A stretch of DNA of 64,000 bases. It comes from Liquidambar formosana (taxonomy: Eukaryota > Streptophyta > Magnoliopsida > Saxifragales > Altingiaceae). The stretch spans positions 157,766 through 221,765 of the forward strand of contig JBBPBK010000132.1 in assembly GCA_039720395.1 (NCBI GenBank), given 5' to 3'. The notes beneath the pieces were generated by a model. That model was not told the origin of the DNA. It did no database searches and saw only the letters and a program-made list of their open reading frames with translations. Position numbers and translations under genes: made by a program. This document shows positions 1-11,422 of this stretch, piece by piece (within the stretch, counting starts at the first letter, position 1; every line of letters starts with the position of its first letter).

Positions 1-265
1 TGATAAAATAAAAGAGGAATCTTTTATAAAGAATAATTTATAGGTATTGTAACGTGGAGTCTCTGCCTTATAGCCTAGAGTAGTGCACTTGCCTAGAGAA
101 TTGAAATAGTTTGATAAAATCAAAGAGGAATCTTTTACAAAGAATAATTTATAGGTATTGTAACGTGGAGTCTTTGCCATATTGCCTAGAGCAGTGCACT
201 TGCTTGGACAATTGAAAAAGTTGGATAAAAATTAAAATCAAAGAGGAAATCTTTTATAAAGAATA
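1..265. repeat. Direct tandem repeat, about 111 bp, 2.4 copies
   Basis: A unit beginning TGATAAAATAAAAGAGG at 1 recurs at 112 and partly at about 222, with few mismatches. The third copy has a small insertion and fades after 265. It lies upstream of NLR1. No coding potential is seen. The array may continue to the left of the window. Confidence 0.85.
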
Positions 266-626
266 ATCTTTTACATTAGTTTGCTTAGGCTACTATCCTC
301 TGCACTTCATTGCAGCAGAAGGAGTAGAATCTGTTTTCCAAGGTTGTACCTCATGGATTGTTTGGCCTGTTGTCCGAAAATAATAAGGGGTACAGTGGTT
401 GTAAAATGACTACCAAGGGTACAAGCACGAAAGCAGGAGATTTCCTGCCCTTAAAATTGACTCCTGTTATCTTAATAAGGGGTAATTCGATGCTGCCCAC
501 ATTGCTTGAATTTTTTATTCTTTGAGATCGCTCAAGCTTTTAAAGCAAAACCACAATTTTCTGATTTTTGCTTTGTGTTTTCTAGAGTTCCTTCATTCTT
601 TCCTTCCTTCCTTTTGCAAAGAAAAC
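266..626 (+). promoter_or_regulatory. Upstream / 5'-UTR region of NLR1 with a predicted leader-intron acceptor
   Basis: This stretch resembles the sequence just upstream of the NLR2 start codon (35700-35816), including a GAGATCGCTCAAGCTTT box near 523. A pyrimidine-rich tract ends in TTCTAG at 595, followed by AGTTCC, matching TTACAG/AGTTCC at 35785 in NLR2. By analogy it is the acceptor of a 5'-UTR intron whose donor would lie left of the window. The splice call is inference. Confidence 0.45.
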
Positions 627-3265
627 ATGGCGGAGATCTTTGTATCTGCATACCTTCCGGTGGTGTTTGGCAAGTTACTCTTGCCTGAGTTGATCGAGTT
701 TGTTCGCTGTGAGGAAGTCCATACGGCCATCAACAAGTGGAAGACAATGCTGGTGAATATTCAGGCTGTGCTTAGCGATGCAGAGGAGAAGCAGATAACA
801 ACCCCAGCTGTGAAAATTTGGCTGGACGAGCTCCGAGATTTGGCTTATGATGTGGACGACATATTGGATGAGTTCGCTACTGAAGCTTTGCGACGCAGGG
901 TGATGGCAGCACCTCAAGCAGGCACAAGTAAGGTACGAAGTCTCATCCCTGCTTGCTGCACTAGTTTAAAGCCAAGTGCATTTATGTTTAACTTTCGAAT
1001 GGAGTCCAAGATAAAAGCAATAACCAGCCGATTACAAGATATTTCTACACAGAAAACTGAACTGAATTTGGTTGAAAATGCTGGAGGGATGTCTAACAGA
1101 ACAAGAGATAGACCGGTCAATGAGAGTTCTTCAGCAGAGGAATCTCATGTTTATGGGAGGGTAAAAGATTAAGAGGCAATACTTTAACTGTTGTTCAGTG
1201 GTGAACCAAGCAATGGTGAAGTCTGTGTGATCCCCATCATTGCCATGGGAGGTGTTGGCAAGACAATTCTGGTTAATTTTGTGTACAATGATGACAAAGT
1301 GAAGGAATATTTTGATCTACAAGCATGGGTTTGTGTTTCTGATCAAGAATTTGATCCTGTTCGATTAACAAAAACAATACTAGAGTCATTAGTTCACTTT
1401 GTCTGCTTGTGATGTCACTAGTTTAAATTCTATTCAAGAGAGATTGAAGGAGAAATTGTCGAAGAAGAAATTTCTACTCGTGTTAGATGACGTTTGGCAT
1501 GAAGACTATGATGACTGGACAAAACTCCAGAGGCCTCTCGAAGTAGGTGCACCAGGAAGTACAATTATTGTCACAGCTCGCAATCAAGCTGTTTCAGATA
1601 CAATGGGCACTATTCCAGCTTGCGCTTTGAAAGAGTTATCAAATGATGATTGTCTGTCTATTTTCACCCAACATGCGTTGGGTACAAGAGACTTTAGTTC
1701 GCATCCAAACTTGAAACACATTGGTGAGGAAATTGTAAAGAGATGCAAGGGCTTGCCTTCGGCTGCAAAGGTCCTTGGAGGCCTCTTGCGCACTACAAGA
1801 AAGCTTGATAAATGGCAAGATGTGTTAAATAGTCAGCCATGGAATTTACAGGGAAGGAGTAATAAAATTATCCCAGCTCTAAGATTGAGCTACCATCATC
1901 TTCCTCCACATTTGAAGCAGTGTTTTGCTTACTGTTCGATACTCCCCAAAGACTATGAATTCAAGGAGGAGGAACTAGTTCTGCTTTGGATGGCGGAAGG
2001 TTTGCTTCAACAATGTGGCGAAGGGAAGCAAATGGAAGATACTGGAGTCGAGTGTTTTCGTGATCTATTGTCAAGGTCATTCTTTCAACCATCAACTATC
2101 AATGAATCACAATTCATAATGCATGACCTCATCAGTGATCTTGCTCAATGCGTAGTAGGGGAAACTTGTTTTAGGTTGGAGGATAAGTTAGAGCTACATC
2201 ATATCTCCAAAAAGGTCCGCCATTCATCTTATGTTAGTAGTTATTATGATGGAGTCAAAAGATTTAAGGCTTTTGACGAAGTTGTGTGTTTGCGGACCTT
2301 CCTACCATTAATGACAACACCAAAATGGAGTTACTTAACTAATCATGTTACTCTCAATTTGTTGCCAAAGTTAAGATGTTTAAGGGTGCTATCCTTGAGT
2401 AGATACGACATCACTGAGCTACCAGAATCACTTGGTGATTTGAAACATTTAAGGTACCTCAATTTTTCTGGCACTAAAATCAAAAGTTTACCTAGCTCTA
2501 TGTGTACTCTCTACAACTTACAGACATTGATACTAAAAGATTGTTTTCATCTCAAGAAACTACCAACAACAATGGGCGATCTAATCAACCTTCGTCATCT
2601 TGATATTACAAATGCTTATTTAACCAACGAGATGCCAATGGGAGTAGGTCAATTGACGAGGCTTCATAAATTGTCAAATTTTATCGTGGGCAATGGTAGT
2701 GGATCTAAGGTAAGAGATTTGATCAACTTAAAGCATCTTCAGGGGAGACTTTGCATTTCAAGGTTAGAGAATGTGATTGATGCTCAAGATGCAAGGGTTG
2801 CCAACTTAAGGGATAAGTAGAACCTAAATGCATTGACAATGGAATGGAGTTCAGAATTTGATGATTCAAGAAACGACGGAGCAGAAAAATGTGCTTGGCA
2901 TATTACAACCTCATAAGAACTTGAAACAGTTCGTCATCAAGTGCTACGGTCGTGTAACGCTTCCAACTTGGGTAGGAAATCCTTCTTTCTCTAAAATGGT
3001 GCTCCTAAAGTTAGAAAGTTGTGTAAAATGCACATCTTTGCCGTCCCTTGGGCAACTACCCTTACTCAAAGATCTTTGCATTAAACAAATCAATGAAGTG
3101 AAGATTGTGGGTCTTGAGTTCAACGGGAAGGGTTGTCAAAATCCTTTTCCGTCATTGGAGATTCTAAGTTTTGAGCATATGTAGGAATGGGAGCGCTAGT
3201 TTCCTTCTAGACTTGATGGACAGGTTGAAGTATTTTCTCGCCTACGTGAGCTGCCTATCAAAAGT

Positions 3266-3397
3266 TGTCCCAAATTGTTGGAAGAATTACCCAACCATCT
3301 TCCTTCCTTGGAAAAGTTTGTTATTGTTGATTGTCCCAAATTGTTAGAAGAATTACCCAACCATCTTCATTCCTTGGAAAAGTTGGTTATTGTTGAA
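3266..3397 (+). repeat. Tandem duplication of one 66-bp LRR unit inside NLR1
   Basis: Two consecutive 66-bp copies (3266-3331 and 3332-3397) each encode one 22-residue LRR containing LEELPNHL and differ at only a few bases. NLR2 has a single copy at the matching place (about 38433-38500). The extra repeat keeps the reading frame. Confidence 0.85.
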
Positions 3398-3581
3398 TGT
3401 CCTCAAGTAGCAGTCTCAATTTCAAGCCTCCCAAAACACTACGAGTTAGAGATCTGGGACGATCACAAAGAGGTAGTGAAGGAAAGCATCAGCGCACTAA
3501 AGTCCTTGATTCTTTGTAATATATCAAAGGTCCCACATTTGGGTTTATGCGAGGTTTAAGAAGTGTAGAAGATTTGAAGAT

Positions 3582-3766
3582 TGTTAAAAAGTAAACTGCT
3601 ATATCTTTTTCATTAACATTGCTGGTAAATATATACACGTTACAATGGAATATAATCCCTTGATTGTTGGGATCTGATGAAAAACTTATGCTAAAAATAA
3701 TATAAACAAGAAAGTCAAATAGCTAAAATCACTCCAAGATCTTTTGATTGATTAGCAATCTTAACA
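3582..3766 (-). repeat. 3' LTR of the truncated Copia element (185 bp)
   Basis: The + strand reads TGTTAA at 3582-3587 and TTAACA at 3761-3766, a perfect 6-bp terminal inverted repeat of the TG...CA kind. On the minus strand the purine tract GAGGGAGAG lies immediately before it (3768-3776), the expected polypurine tract. The partner 5' LTR is absent. Confidence 0.8.
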
Positions 3767-3784
3767 CTCTCCCTCAAGTTGGAG

Positions 3785-6700
3785 TGTGAATGTCATGAAC
3801 ACCCAACTTGTGGATTAGGCGGCGAAATTGATCCTTGCCCAAGGCCTTTGTGAAAACATCTACAATTTGATGATTGGTTGGAACATAGGAAGTTTGAATA
3901 AGACCTGTTTGTATTTTCTCACGGATGAAGTGACAATCAATTTCAATGTGTTTTGTCTACTCATGAAACATGGGATTTGCAGCTATGTGTATCGTAGCTT
4001 GATTATCACAAAAAAGCAAGGCAGGTTGTGGATGAGATTGCCCAAGATTAGAAAGGAGAGCGAGTAACCAGGTAATTTCACAACTAACAGAAGCCATGGC
4101 CCGATATTCAGCTTCAGTTGAGGACTTGGATATTATGGTTTGCTTCTTTGTTTTCCAAGTAATGGGTGAACAACCTAGAAAAACACAATAACCCGTTGTA
4201 GATCGTCGAGTGTCAGGACAACTTGCCCAATCAGAGTCACAAAAAACACGAAGCTGTAATTGGCTAGCTAAGGACATAAGAAGACCCTGGCCAGGGGACT
4301 TTTTAAGATACCGAAGAACCCGTAAAGCAGCCTCAAAGTGGGGTTTACGTGGTTGACTTATATATTGACTGAGAAGCTGAACGGAATAGACAATGTTAGG
4401 TCTAGTGATAGTCAAATAAATAAGACGACCCACAAGGCGACGATATTGAGTTGGGTCCTTGAGAATTTCTCCTTCAGAGGCAAAAATTTTTAAATTTTGT
4501 TCCATAGGAAATTAAGCTAGTCGAGCACCAAGCAAACCCATCTCATCCAAAATTTCTAAGGTATACTTTCTTTGAGAGATACAAATGCCTTGGCGAGATC
4601 GAGCGACTTCAATCCCAAGGAAGTACTTGAGAAGACCAAGATCTTTGATGTGAAATTTTTCATGAAGGAATTGCTTAAGAGCATCAATGGCAGCCACATT
4701 ATTACATGTGATGATTATGTCATCAACATAGACAAGCACAATGGTGAATTCAGTGGGGCTCTTGCGAGTGAATAGCGAGTAGTCTACCTTAGATTGTATG
4801 AAACCAGCGAGATGAAGGACATTAGAAAATTCTTCGAACCACTGTCGAGATGCTTGTTTAAGACCATAGAGAGACTTGTGGAGATGACAGACACGTGACT
4901 CCCCCTGTTGAAAGAAACCGGGAGGGAGGGTCATGTAAACTTCCTCATGTAAATCACCATGGAAGAAGGCATTCTGCACATCTAATTGGTGTAAAGGCCA
5001 ATTGTACATGGAAGCTAGAGCGAGGAGACATCGCACAGTCACCAATTTGGCTACAAGGGCAAAAGTCTCATGGTAGTCTAGCCCTTCTTTTTGGTTATAG
5101 CCTTTCGCAATAAGCCAAGCTTTATATCGCTCGACACTGCCATCTGATCGATACTTCACTTTATACACCCATTTGCAACTAATAGGCTTCTTGCCTAGTG
5201 GGAGGTCAGTCAAACTCCATGTATTGTTGTGCTCAAGAGCCTTAAACTCAGCATTCATCGCATCACACCATTTGGGATCTTGAACAGCCTGTGAAAAGGA
5301 GATTGGTTCTAGAATGGAAGAAACAGCTAGAACAAATTTTTGGTGAGATGGAGATAAATTTGAATATGAAATTGAATTTATAAGAGGATGGTGGGTACCT
5401 TTATTGGAGCCTGTCTTAGTCAGAGATGCGGAATGGCATGACAATTGGGCTTGTGAGTAGTGAAAATCTTGGAGATAAGGAGTATGACGGGGACAGGTGG
5501 AACGACGAAGAACAGGGGAAGAGGGTAAGGAAGGATAAGGTGAGACATTAGGTTCACTGTGTATGGGGTTTTGATCATTGTTAAAAGAATGTGGGGTAAG
5601 GGACTCTGGTTGAGAATCAATAGAGGGAGGGATGGAATGAAGAAGGTCATTAGTGATGGGTAAAGGTAGAACAACTGATGGGTTGAGTGGTTTGGGAGCA
5701 ACTGAGTGATAAGGAAACATATTCTCATGAAAAATAACATCCCTACTAGTAAAAATGGTGTGAGTGTGCAAATCATATACGCGATAGCCCTTTTAACCAA
5801 GAGGGTATCCAACAAAGATGCATTTCCGTGCTCAGGGATAAAATTTGGTCCGTTTTGGTGCAATATTAATGGCGTAACACAAGCATCCAAAAACCCTCAA
5901 ATGTGAGTAGTTGGGAATTTTATGAAATAATGTTTCATAGGGTGTTTTATTAGAAAGCAGCGGTGTAGGAATACGGTTAAGAAGATATGTTGCTGTCAAA
6001 ATGCATTCACCCCAAAAATGGATGGGAAGATTGGCTTGAAATCTTAAGGCACGGGCAACTTCCAAGATGTGCCGATGTTTTCGTTCAACAACACCGTTTT
6101 GTTGAGGTGTTCCAACACAACTATGTTGTTGAACCACACCGTTTTGGTGAAGAAAAAGTACCAAATCTTTGGTGAAAAATTCAAGCCCATTATCTGATCG
6201 AATTTTCTTGATTTTGCAATTAAATTGTGTGTCAATTAAGGCAAAAAAATATTGAAGAATGTGTTTTGTATCAGATTTATGATGCATAAGAAACACCCAA
6301 ACAGATCTTGAATAATCATCAACAATTGTGAGAAAATAGTGAGCACCAGAATGAGAAGGAGTAGAATAACCTCCCCAAATATCACAATGTATTAATTCGA
6401 AAGGTTGAACAGTAGTAATGGAACTAGAACTAAAAGGCAAGCGAGTTTGTTTTGCAAGATGGCAAATCTCACAATGACAAGGTGGAAAGACAAAAATTGA
6501 AGGAACTTGCTTTGATAAAAGTTGTTGCCTAAAAGTTGAAACATGTCCCAAGCGCCAATACCAAAGATCAAAGTTAGAAAGATTAGTGGAGAGAGCACTA
6601 GGAGGAGAAGCATCTGAGGGATGGAAGTAGTAAAGTCCTCCAAATTGTTTAGCCATTCCAATCATCATCTTCCTGGACAGGTCCTGAAAGAAACAAGAAT

Positions 6701-7510
6701 TGTTGGTAAAAGTCACAGTGCAAGGGAAAGAAGTAGTTAATTTACTAATGGAGAGTAAATTAAAGCCAAATGAAGGAATGCACAAGACATGTTCTAAACA
6801 GATGTTTTGAGTTAAATTGATCGAACCAACATGTGTCACATGAGCAAAAGAACCATTAGGAAGTTTCACTGGTGGAAAGGAAGATGTTTCAACACTAGAA
6901 TGAAAAAAATTAGGGTCAAATATCATATGATTGGAAGCCCCGGTATCAACGATCCATGTGAGTTTAGATGAATGGGAAAATTGCGAAGAGATAGTACATG
7001 CAAAATGGACCAAAGGTTGTGGATTACCATTTTCATTTAAGGAGAGACCTTGACAAAATTGTTGTGGAGTGAATGAGTGAGCAGTAACATTAGAAACTGT
7101 GCTAGCTGACTTGGGTGCATTACTCGTCACAGTAGGGGCACAACTTAGCTGGTGAAGTCGATGGCCTGGAAGGTACCCATGTAACAAATAACATGTCTCT
7201 TTGGTGTGACCCACCTAGTCACAATGTTCACATTTTGGGCGTGGTTTACGAGTGCGCTAATCTTGCCCATTGGAATGGACATCATGGGCTGATTGTTGGG
7301 GATTGGATGATACCCGAGTAGAAGCTATAAAAGCAGCAGAATCTGTCGTATTAAGTGGAGGAGTAGCCACATATCTCTGTTTTTCTTCCTGTAAAAGAAG
7401 AGCATATGCCTTGTTCACAGATGGCAGGGGTTCTATAAGAAGAATCTGTCCCCGAATATGAGTGTAGGATTCAGGAGGCCTATAAGAAATTGAGTAAAGC
7501 GCTCTTGCAT
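3785..7510 (-). pseudogene. Copia gag-pol polyprotein, single frame with nonsense codons
   Basis: From the right: gag end with LPSVNKAYALLLQEEKQR; zinc knuckle C-x2-C ending GHTKETCYLLHGY; protease WIVDTGASNHM; pre-integrase WRLGH; integrase with VDDYSRSVWVF, SDNGLEFF and QQNGVVERKHR; RT with KWVYKVKYRSDG and YVDDII; RNase H with DSDWASCPDTRRSTTGY and SSTEAEYRAMA. From 7514 to 3957 everything stays in one frame, broken only by about six stop codons (for example near 7257, 7216, 5830, 5790, 4510 and 3954). It would have supplied the retrotransposition enzymes and is now dead. Confidence 0.92.
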
Positions 7511-7699
7511 ACAACTTTGTTGCAGAAAGAGGTGGGATTACTAGACCACCTCACTTCCCTCCATCGTTTGGAAATCGAGGGCTGTCCCAAATTTGTTTCC
7601 TTGGTGGCAAAAGAAGAAGAGCAGCAACAAGGTTTGCCTTGCAGACTTGAATTTCTGAAATTAGATTGGTGCAATAATCTTGAGAAGCTATAAGGTTTG

Positions 7700-8368
7700 T
7701 GTTAAATTTGTGGCTCAATTGACGCTGGCAAAAATCTCAGAGCCGAAATTCTCTGAAATCTGCGTATAACTACATTAATTGAATTGCATGTGCTGGCTGA
7801 AATTTGGCGTCCGTATGTCAACACCCCTCACATGCCTCTCTTGAAATCTGGTGAAAGGAGAACCAACTTCTTTATTGAGAAAAGAAAGTCTTACCTTCAT
7901 TAAATGGGTAGGTGACTTTTGTACCTATGGTGGAGACTTTCTAGCCAGCCTATATCTTTAGGTCCTTTGAATATTTTGTCCTGAACTCTTATCTTATGGA
8001 AGTAAGCCCCTTTTTTTGACTATTAAAAAGGGACTTGGACAACCATTTGGCAGAGGGTGAATTGCAAAGAGTTGCATTCGGGAAGAGATATACAAAATAT
8101 TTGTGAGGTGTGTCTATTCAGTGGGTGAGAGTACATGAGAGTACATGAGAGTGTGAAACCACTTTCTTGTAATTTGCTTGTACTCTTTGTTTTCATAGTG
8201 AAGCTTTCTGATCGTTATCCCGTGGATGTAGGCATTAGCCGAACCACGTTAAATTGCTTTGTGTGTTGAGTGATTGTTCTTTATTTATTTCTTTAATTTC
8301 TCATTTGAGTGTGCAAATTGCCATTGTGGTGATTTTCAATTCAATCCTTGGGACTAATTTCCGCAACA
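7700..8368 (+). mobile_element. Solo LTR, Copia type (669 bp), inside NLR1
   Basis: It begins TGTTAAATTTG and ends CCGCAACA, and is flanked by the 5-bp target duplication GTTTG (7695-7699 and 8369-8373). NLR homology is continuous on both sides. It contains a GTGGATGTAGGCATTAGC segment near 8222 followed by CGAACCACGTTAAAT, a signature of many plant Copia LTRs. No internal domain remains, so it formed by LTR-LTR recombination. Orientation + is inferred from that signature lying near its 3' end. Confidence 0.9.
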
Positions 8369-9565
8369 GTTTGCACAACCTCACATCTCTTAGAAAGCTG
8401 AAAATCAATGGGTGTGATTCTGTCACATCCATTGCAAGAGACCAGCTACCTTCAACCCTTAAAAAACTTAAGACGAGAAATTGCAAGAATTTGCTGTGTA
8501 TAGAGTTGGAGGGCGAGGGTTCCACTTTCTCTTCTTCTCTGACGATGCATAAGAGCAACAACGATGGCCATGCATCTCTTCTTGAAAGCTTGGATATAAA
8601 TGGGTGTGATTTTCTCACGTCCTTATCTTCAAAAGGCGAGTTGCCCGCCATGCTTAAAAACCTTTGTATTTGGTATTGTCCAAAGCTGGAGTCAATGGCG
8701 GAGAGGTTGTACAATAACACTTCTCTTGAAACTATTGTGATTTGGTCTTGTGAAAGCCTTAAATCCTTACCTGAGGCCCTTCACAAGCTCATCCATCTCT
8801 CTCGTATTGCAATACTTGACTGCCCCAGTCTTGTGCACTTATTTCCGGATGAGGATTGCCCTCCACCACATAGAGACAGCTTTGCATCTCGGACTGTGAG
8901 AAACTGGAGGCCCTGCCTGACTGCATGCACCACCTCACCTCTCTTCAAGAATTGACAATAGAAAGATGTCTAGGCATCGTATCCATTCCAGAAGAGGCTA
9001 GGGTTTCCCCACCAACCTAACGGAACTTGAGATCAAAGATCTCAACATCTGTGAGCCCTTATTTGAATGGGGGTTGCACAAACTCACCTCTCTTACAAGA
9101 ATAATAATTAAAGGTGGATGTCCAGATCTGGTGTCCTTTCCCGAAGAGGACAAGGGGATGATCCTGCCCACCTCTCTAGCCACACTGTCCATTAATGATT
9201 TCCCAAATCTAGAACACCTTTCCTTCAAAGGCCTTCAAAACCTCACCTCTCTTAAATATCTAAGTATTTCCAATTGCCCTAGGCTCAAATCCTTGCTAGA
9301 GGAGGGGAGGCTTCCCTCGCTCCCCATGGGGTTTCAAAACCTCAGCTCTCTTGAAGAGCTGTCCATTCGTAATTACCCTAAGCTCAAATCCTTTCTAGAG
9401 GAAGGGTTGCCTCCCTCGCTTTTGCAACTATACATCAATGATTGTCCTCTGCTAAAACAACGGTGCAAAAAGGATCAAGGACGAGATTGGCCCAAGATTT
9501 CCCACATCCCTTGCGTCGAGATAGATGACAGGTTCATCTTTGAGCCAGAGGATGAGGAGGATTGA

Positions 9566-11422
9566 GTTTGATTTTGGAAAAAAAAAGAAAAAGAAAGGAA
9601 CGAAAGAAAAAGCAGAGACTCTTCAGGTAAAATGATCACTCAAGTCCCAATATTTCAGGTGCTGGAATATGATCTAACAAAATCGTAAATAATATTTCAA
9701 TTCAGAGAAATCACAATAATTGTCACTTGATATATGTATTATCCTAATTAACCTTCATTTATTTGCACATTTTATTAATCTCTTCAGGACGAGATTGGCC
9801 CAAGATTCAGTCAGGATAAAACATTCTAATTTGTTTGACCTTCATTTATTAATTTATCTATTTATTTACCATTGGCAGAATGTCTGAACATTTTTTTTTT
9901 TTTTTCTGGTCTTATAATTAATTTTGTTAGCATTCCTTAATTTTATTCCTTCATTTATTAATTTATTACGGTTTATGTTGGCCAAACACAACCATTAGAA
10001 TGGTTTTAAATTCCTACCACTCTGTAGATTCCGATGCTTGATTTTTGTTTTCTGGAACATAATTTGGTGCCTCCATTTTGCCACCATAACTGACTCATTT
10101 TTATTTTTTGGACTGTGCAGGGGTATTTTCATTCTCAATTCAACTAAAATGAGGCTTTTGACAGCAATTGGGCCATGATGTCTCTCTTGCTTTTTTTGCT
10201 CCTGTTGTTACCCTTCTCCTTAATTCAATGTAAGAGTCAATTGCTCCACCATTGTTCATATTTGAGGAAAGCTTTATGTGCCTGATCTCTGATATATGCA
10301 AGCTCTGGCTGAAACCATATGCCAATCTCTTACCCATCCATAATTTCTTTCCTTGTAAATGCTTGGGTAGATTTGGAGTTAGCTCTTAAAGGTTTCAGTA
10401 ATTCTTCTTCAGCTCTTAAAGGTATATCTGAAGATTTCAGATTGAAAAGCCTCCTATCAGCATCATCCAGGTTGGAGCTTTTAAAATTCCAAAAGTAGTT
10501 TTGTGGGTACTAATTAAAGAACATAATGAATGGTATTCAGCTCCTCTAGCAGACCATGTTTGAGTGAGTTTCACAATCAACCTCCAGGAGGAAATTCTAT
10601 TAGTTTTCCAAACTATTAATCTAATATTGTCATGGAAGTGCATATCGGCAGATTATTTTTCGGCAGATTATTAAAGTACATAACCCTCTATTTTGTTCAT
10701 GGATTCTACCAAGGAAAAAAAAGGAAAGGAAAAAAAAATGAGGAGGAAAGAAAATGAAAGGAAAAGATAAAATCATATCAAGCCAAAATTATTCAAATTC
10801 TTCTTTTTCTTCCAATTTTCCATTGCAACCAAATGAAAAAATGTAGAATTCCTTATATTTTATGTTTTTTTTCCTATATAAAATCCACAAACCAAATAGA
10901 GCCCAAAGATTTGCTTGTTTATTTTCCAGGAACTGTTGAGCAATTGAATCGCTCTCAAAAAAATTTCTCTGATTACTGATCAATGTGGATTTGTAGGTCA
11001 AAATGCACTGTTGGGAAGACATTCAAGGTTCGATATTTGTTATGTAAATTTCAATTTATTTTAATAGATCAAATGGTTGAATGATAAAGCTCCTGTGTGT
11101 GAATTTTGAGTTTTAAGATTTTATTATTCAGGAGCTTGCACTACGTAAATTACAGAACCTTGAAGAAGCTTGCTGTTTTTCCGCCATATATTGTGCTATG
11201 CTTCTTTCTCAAATTATGTCAGTTGACTGGACCTCTACAAGTTACCTTTGAAAGAAGGAGCATGGGGAGGAACGAGGTTTGTTAATTCTTCCAAACTCTT
11301 GATCTGATTTGTCGTCGAGAATGTCATATTGTTTTCAACATTACTGAGCATTTTATTAACTGACATAACCAGCTGTGAGGCATGTAATTGGCTTTACGTA
11401 CTGATTTTATGTGGATTTTGCT
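9566..11422 (+). other. NLR1 3' flank, duplicated after NLR2 and NLR4; predicted 3'-UTR intron
   Basis: No gene seen. It is collinear with 40087-41873 (after NLR2), and its first 550 bp with 63518-64000 (after NLR4). All three keep CTTCAG/GTAAA shortly after the stop codon. NLR1 and NLR2 also keep a GCAG/GGG acceptor, giving candidate 3'-UTR introns at 9627-10120 and 40134-40441. The next exon contains TCAACTAAAATGAGGCTT. Copies differ by block indels: NLR1 lacks about 380 bp found at 40661-41040 and has extra purine-rich sequence at 10640-10900. Confidence 0.6.

Larger units (their letters stand above)
3582..7510 (-). mobile_element. 5'-truncated Ty1/Copia retrotransposon inserted in the NLR1 LRR region
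   Basis: Read on the minus strand it carries the end of gag, protease, integrase, RT, RNase H, a polypurine tract and one 3' LTR. The 5' LTR and most of gag are missing at the right edge. NLR1 homology stops at 3581 and resumes at about 7511-7518, with only about 20 bp of gene lost compared with NLR2 (38690-38712). The left edge is an exact LTR end. The right edge is ragged inside gag, so a later deletion, or recombination, removed the 5' end together with a little host sequence. Confidence 0.9.
627..9565 (+). pseudogene. NLR1: CC-NB-ARC-LRR resistance-gene pseudogene (RPP13-like/R13L1 type)
   Basis: The start MAEIFVSA matches NLR2 and NLR3. Seen in order: an Rx-type coiled coil with WLDELRDLAYDVDDILDEF, NB-ARC with P-loop altered to AMGGVGKTI, kinase-2 LLVLDDVW, GLPS in place of GLPL, QCFAYCSILPKDYEF, MHD as MHDL, and many LRRs, ending in the family tail (LLQLYINDCPLLKQR). 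Intact relatives would be cytoplasmic immune receptors. Breaks: TAA at 1170 and 1185, a frameshift near 1400, TAG at 2818, a 2-nt loss near 2888, TAG at 3182 and 3197, about 7 nt lost near 3545, TAA at 7691, and a frameshift near 8855. A truncated Copia (3582-7510) and a solo LTR (7700-8368) interrupt the LRR region. Without these it spans about 4.3 kb, like NLR2. Clearly non-functional. Confidence 0.93.

Noticed and set aside
506..688. Short open frame overlapping the NLR1 start in another frame
   Set aside because: The in-frame ATG at 627 gives the conserved MAEIF start, so the other frame is a shadow.
8301..8720. Antisense open frames within NLR LRR regions (also at 38862-39245 and 62261-62785)
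   Set aside because: They mirror LRR codon bias on the opposite strand and recur in every NLR copy at the same place. No family match.
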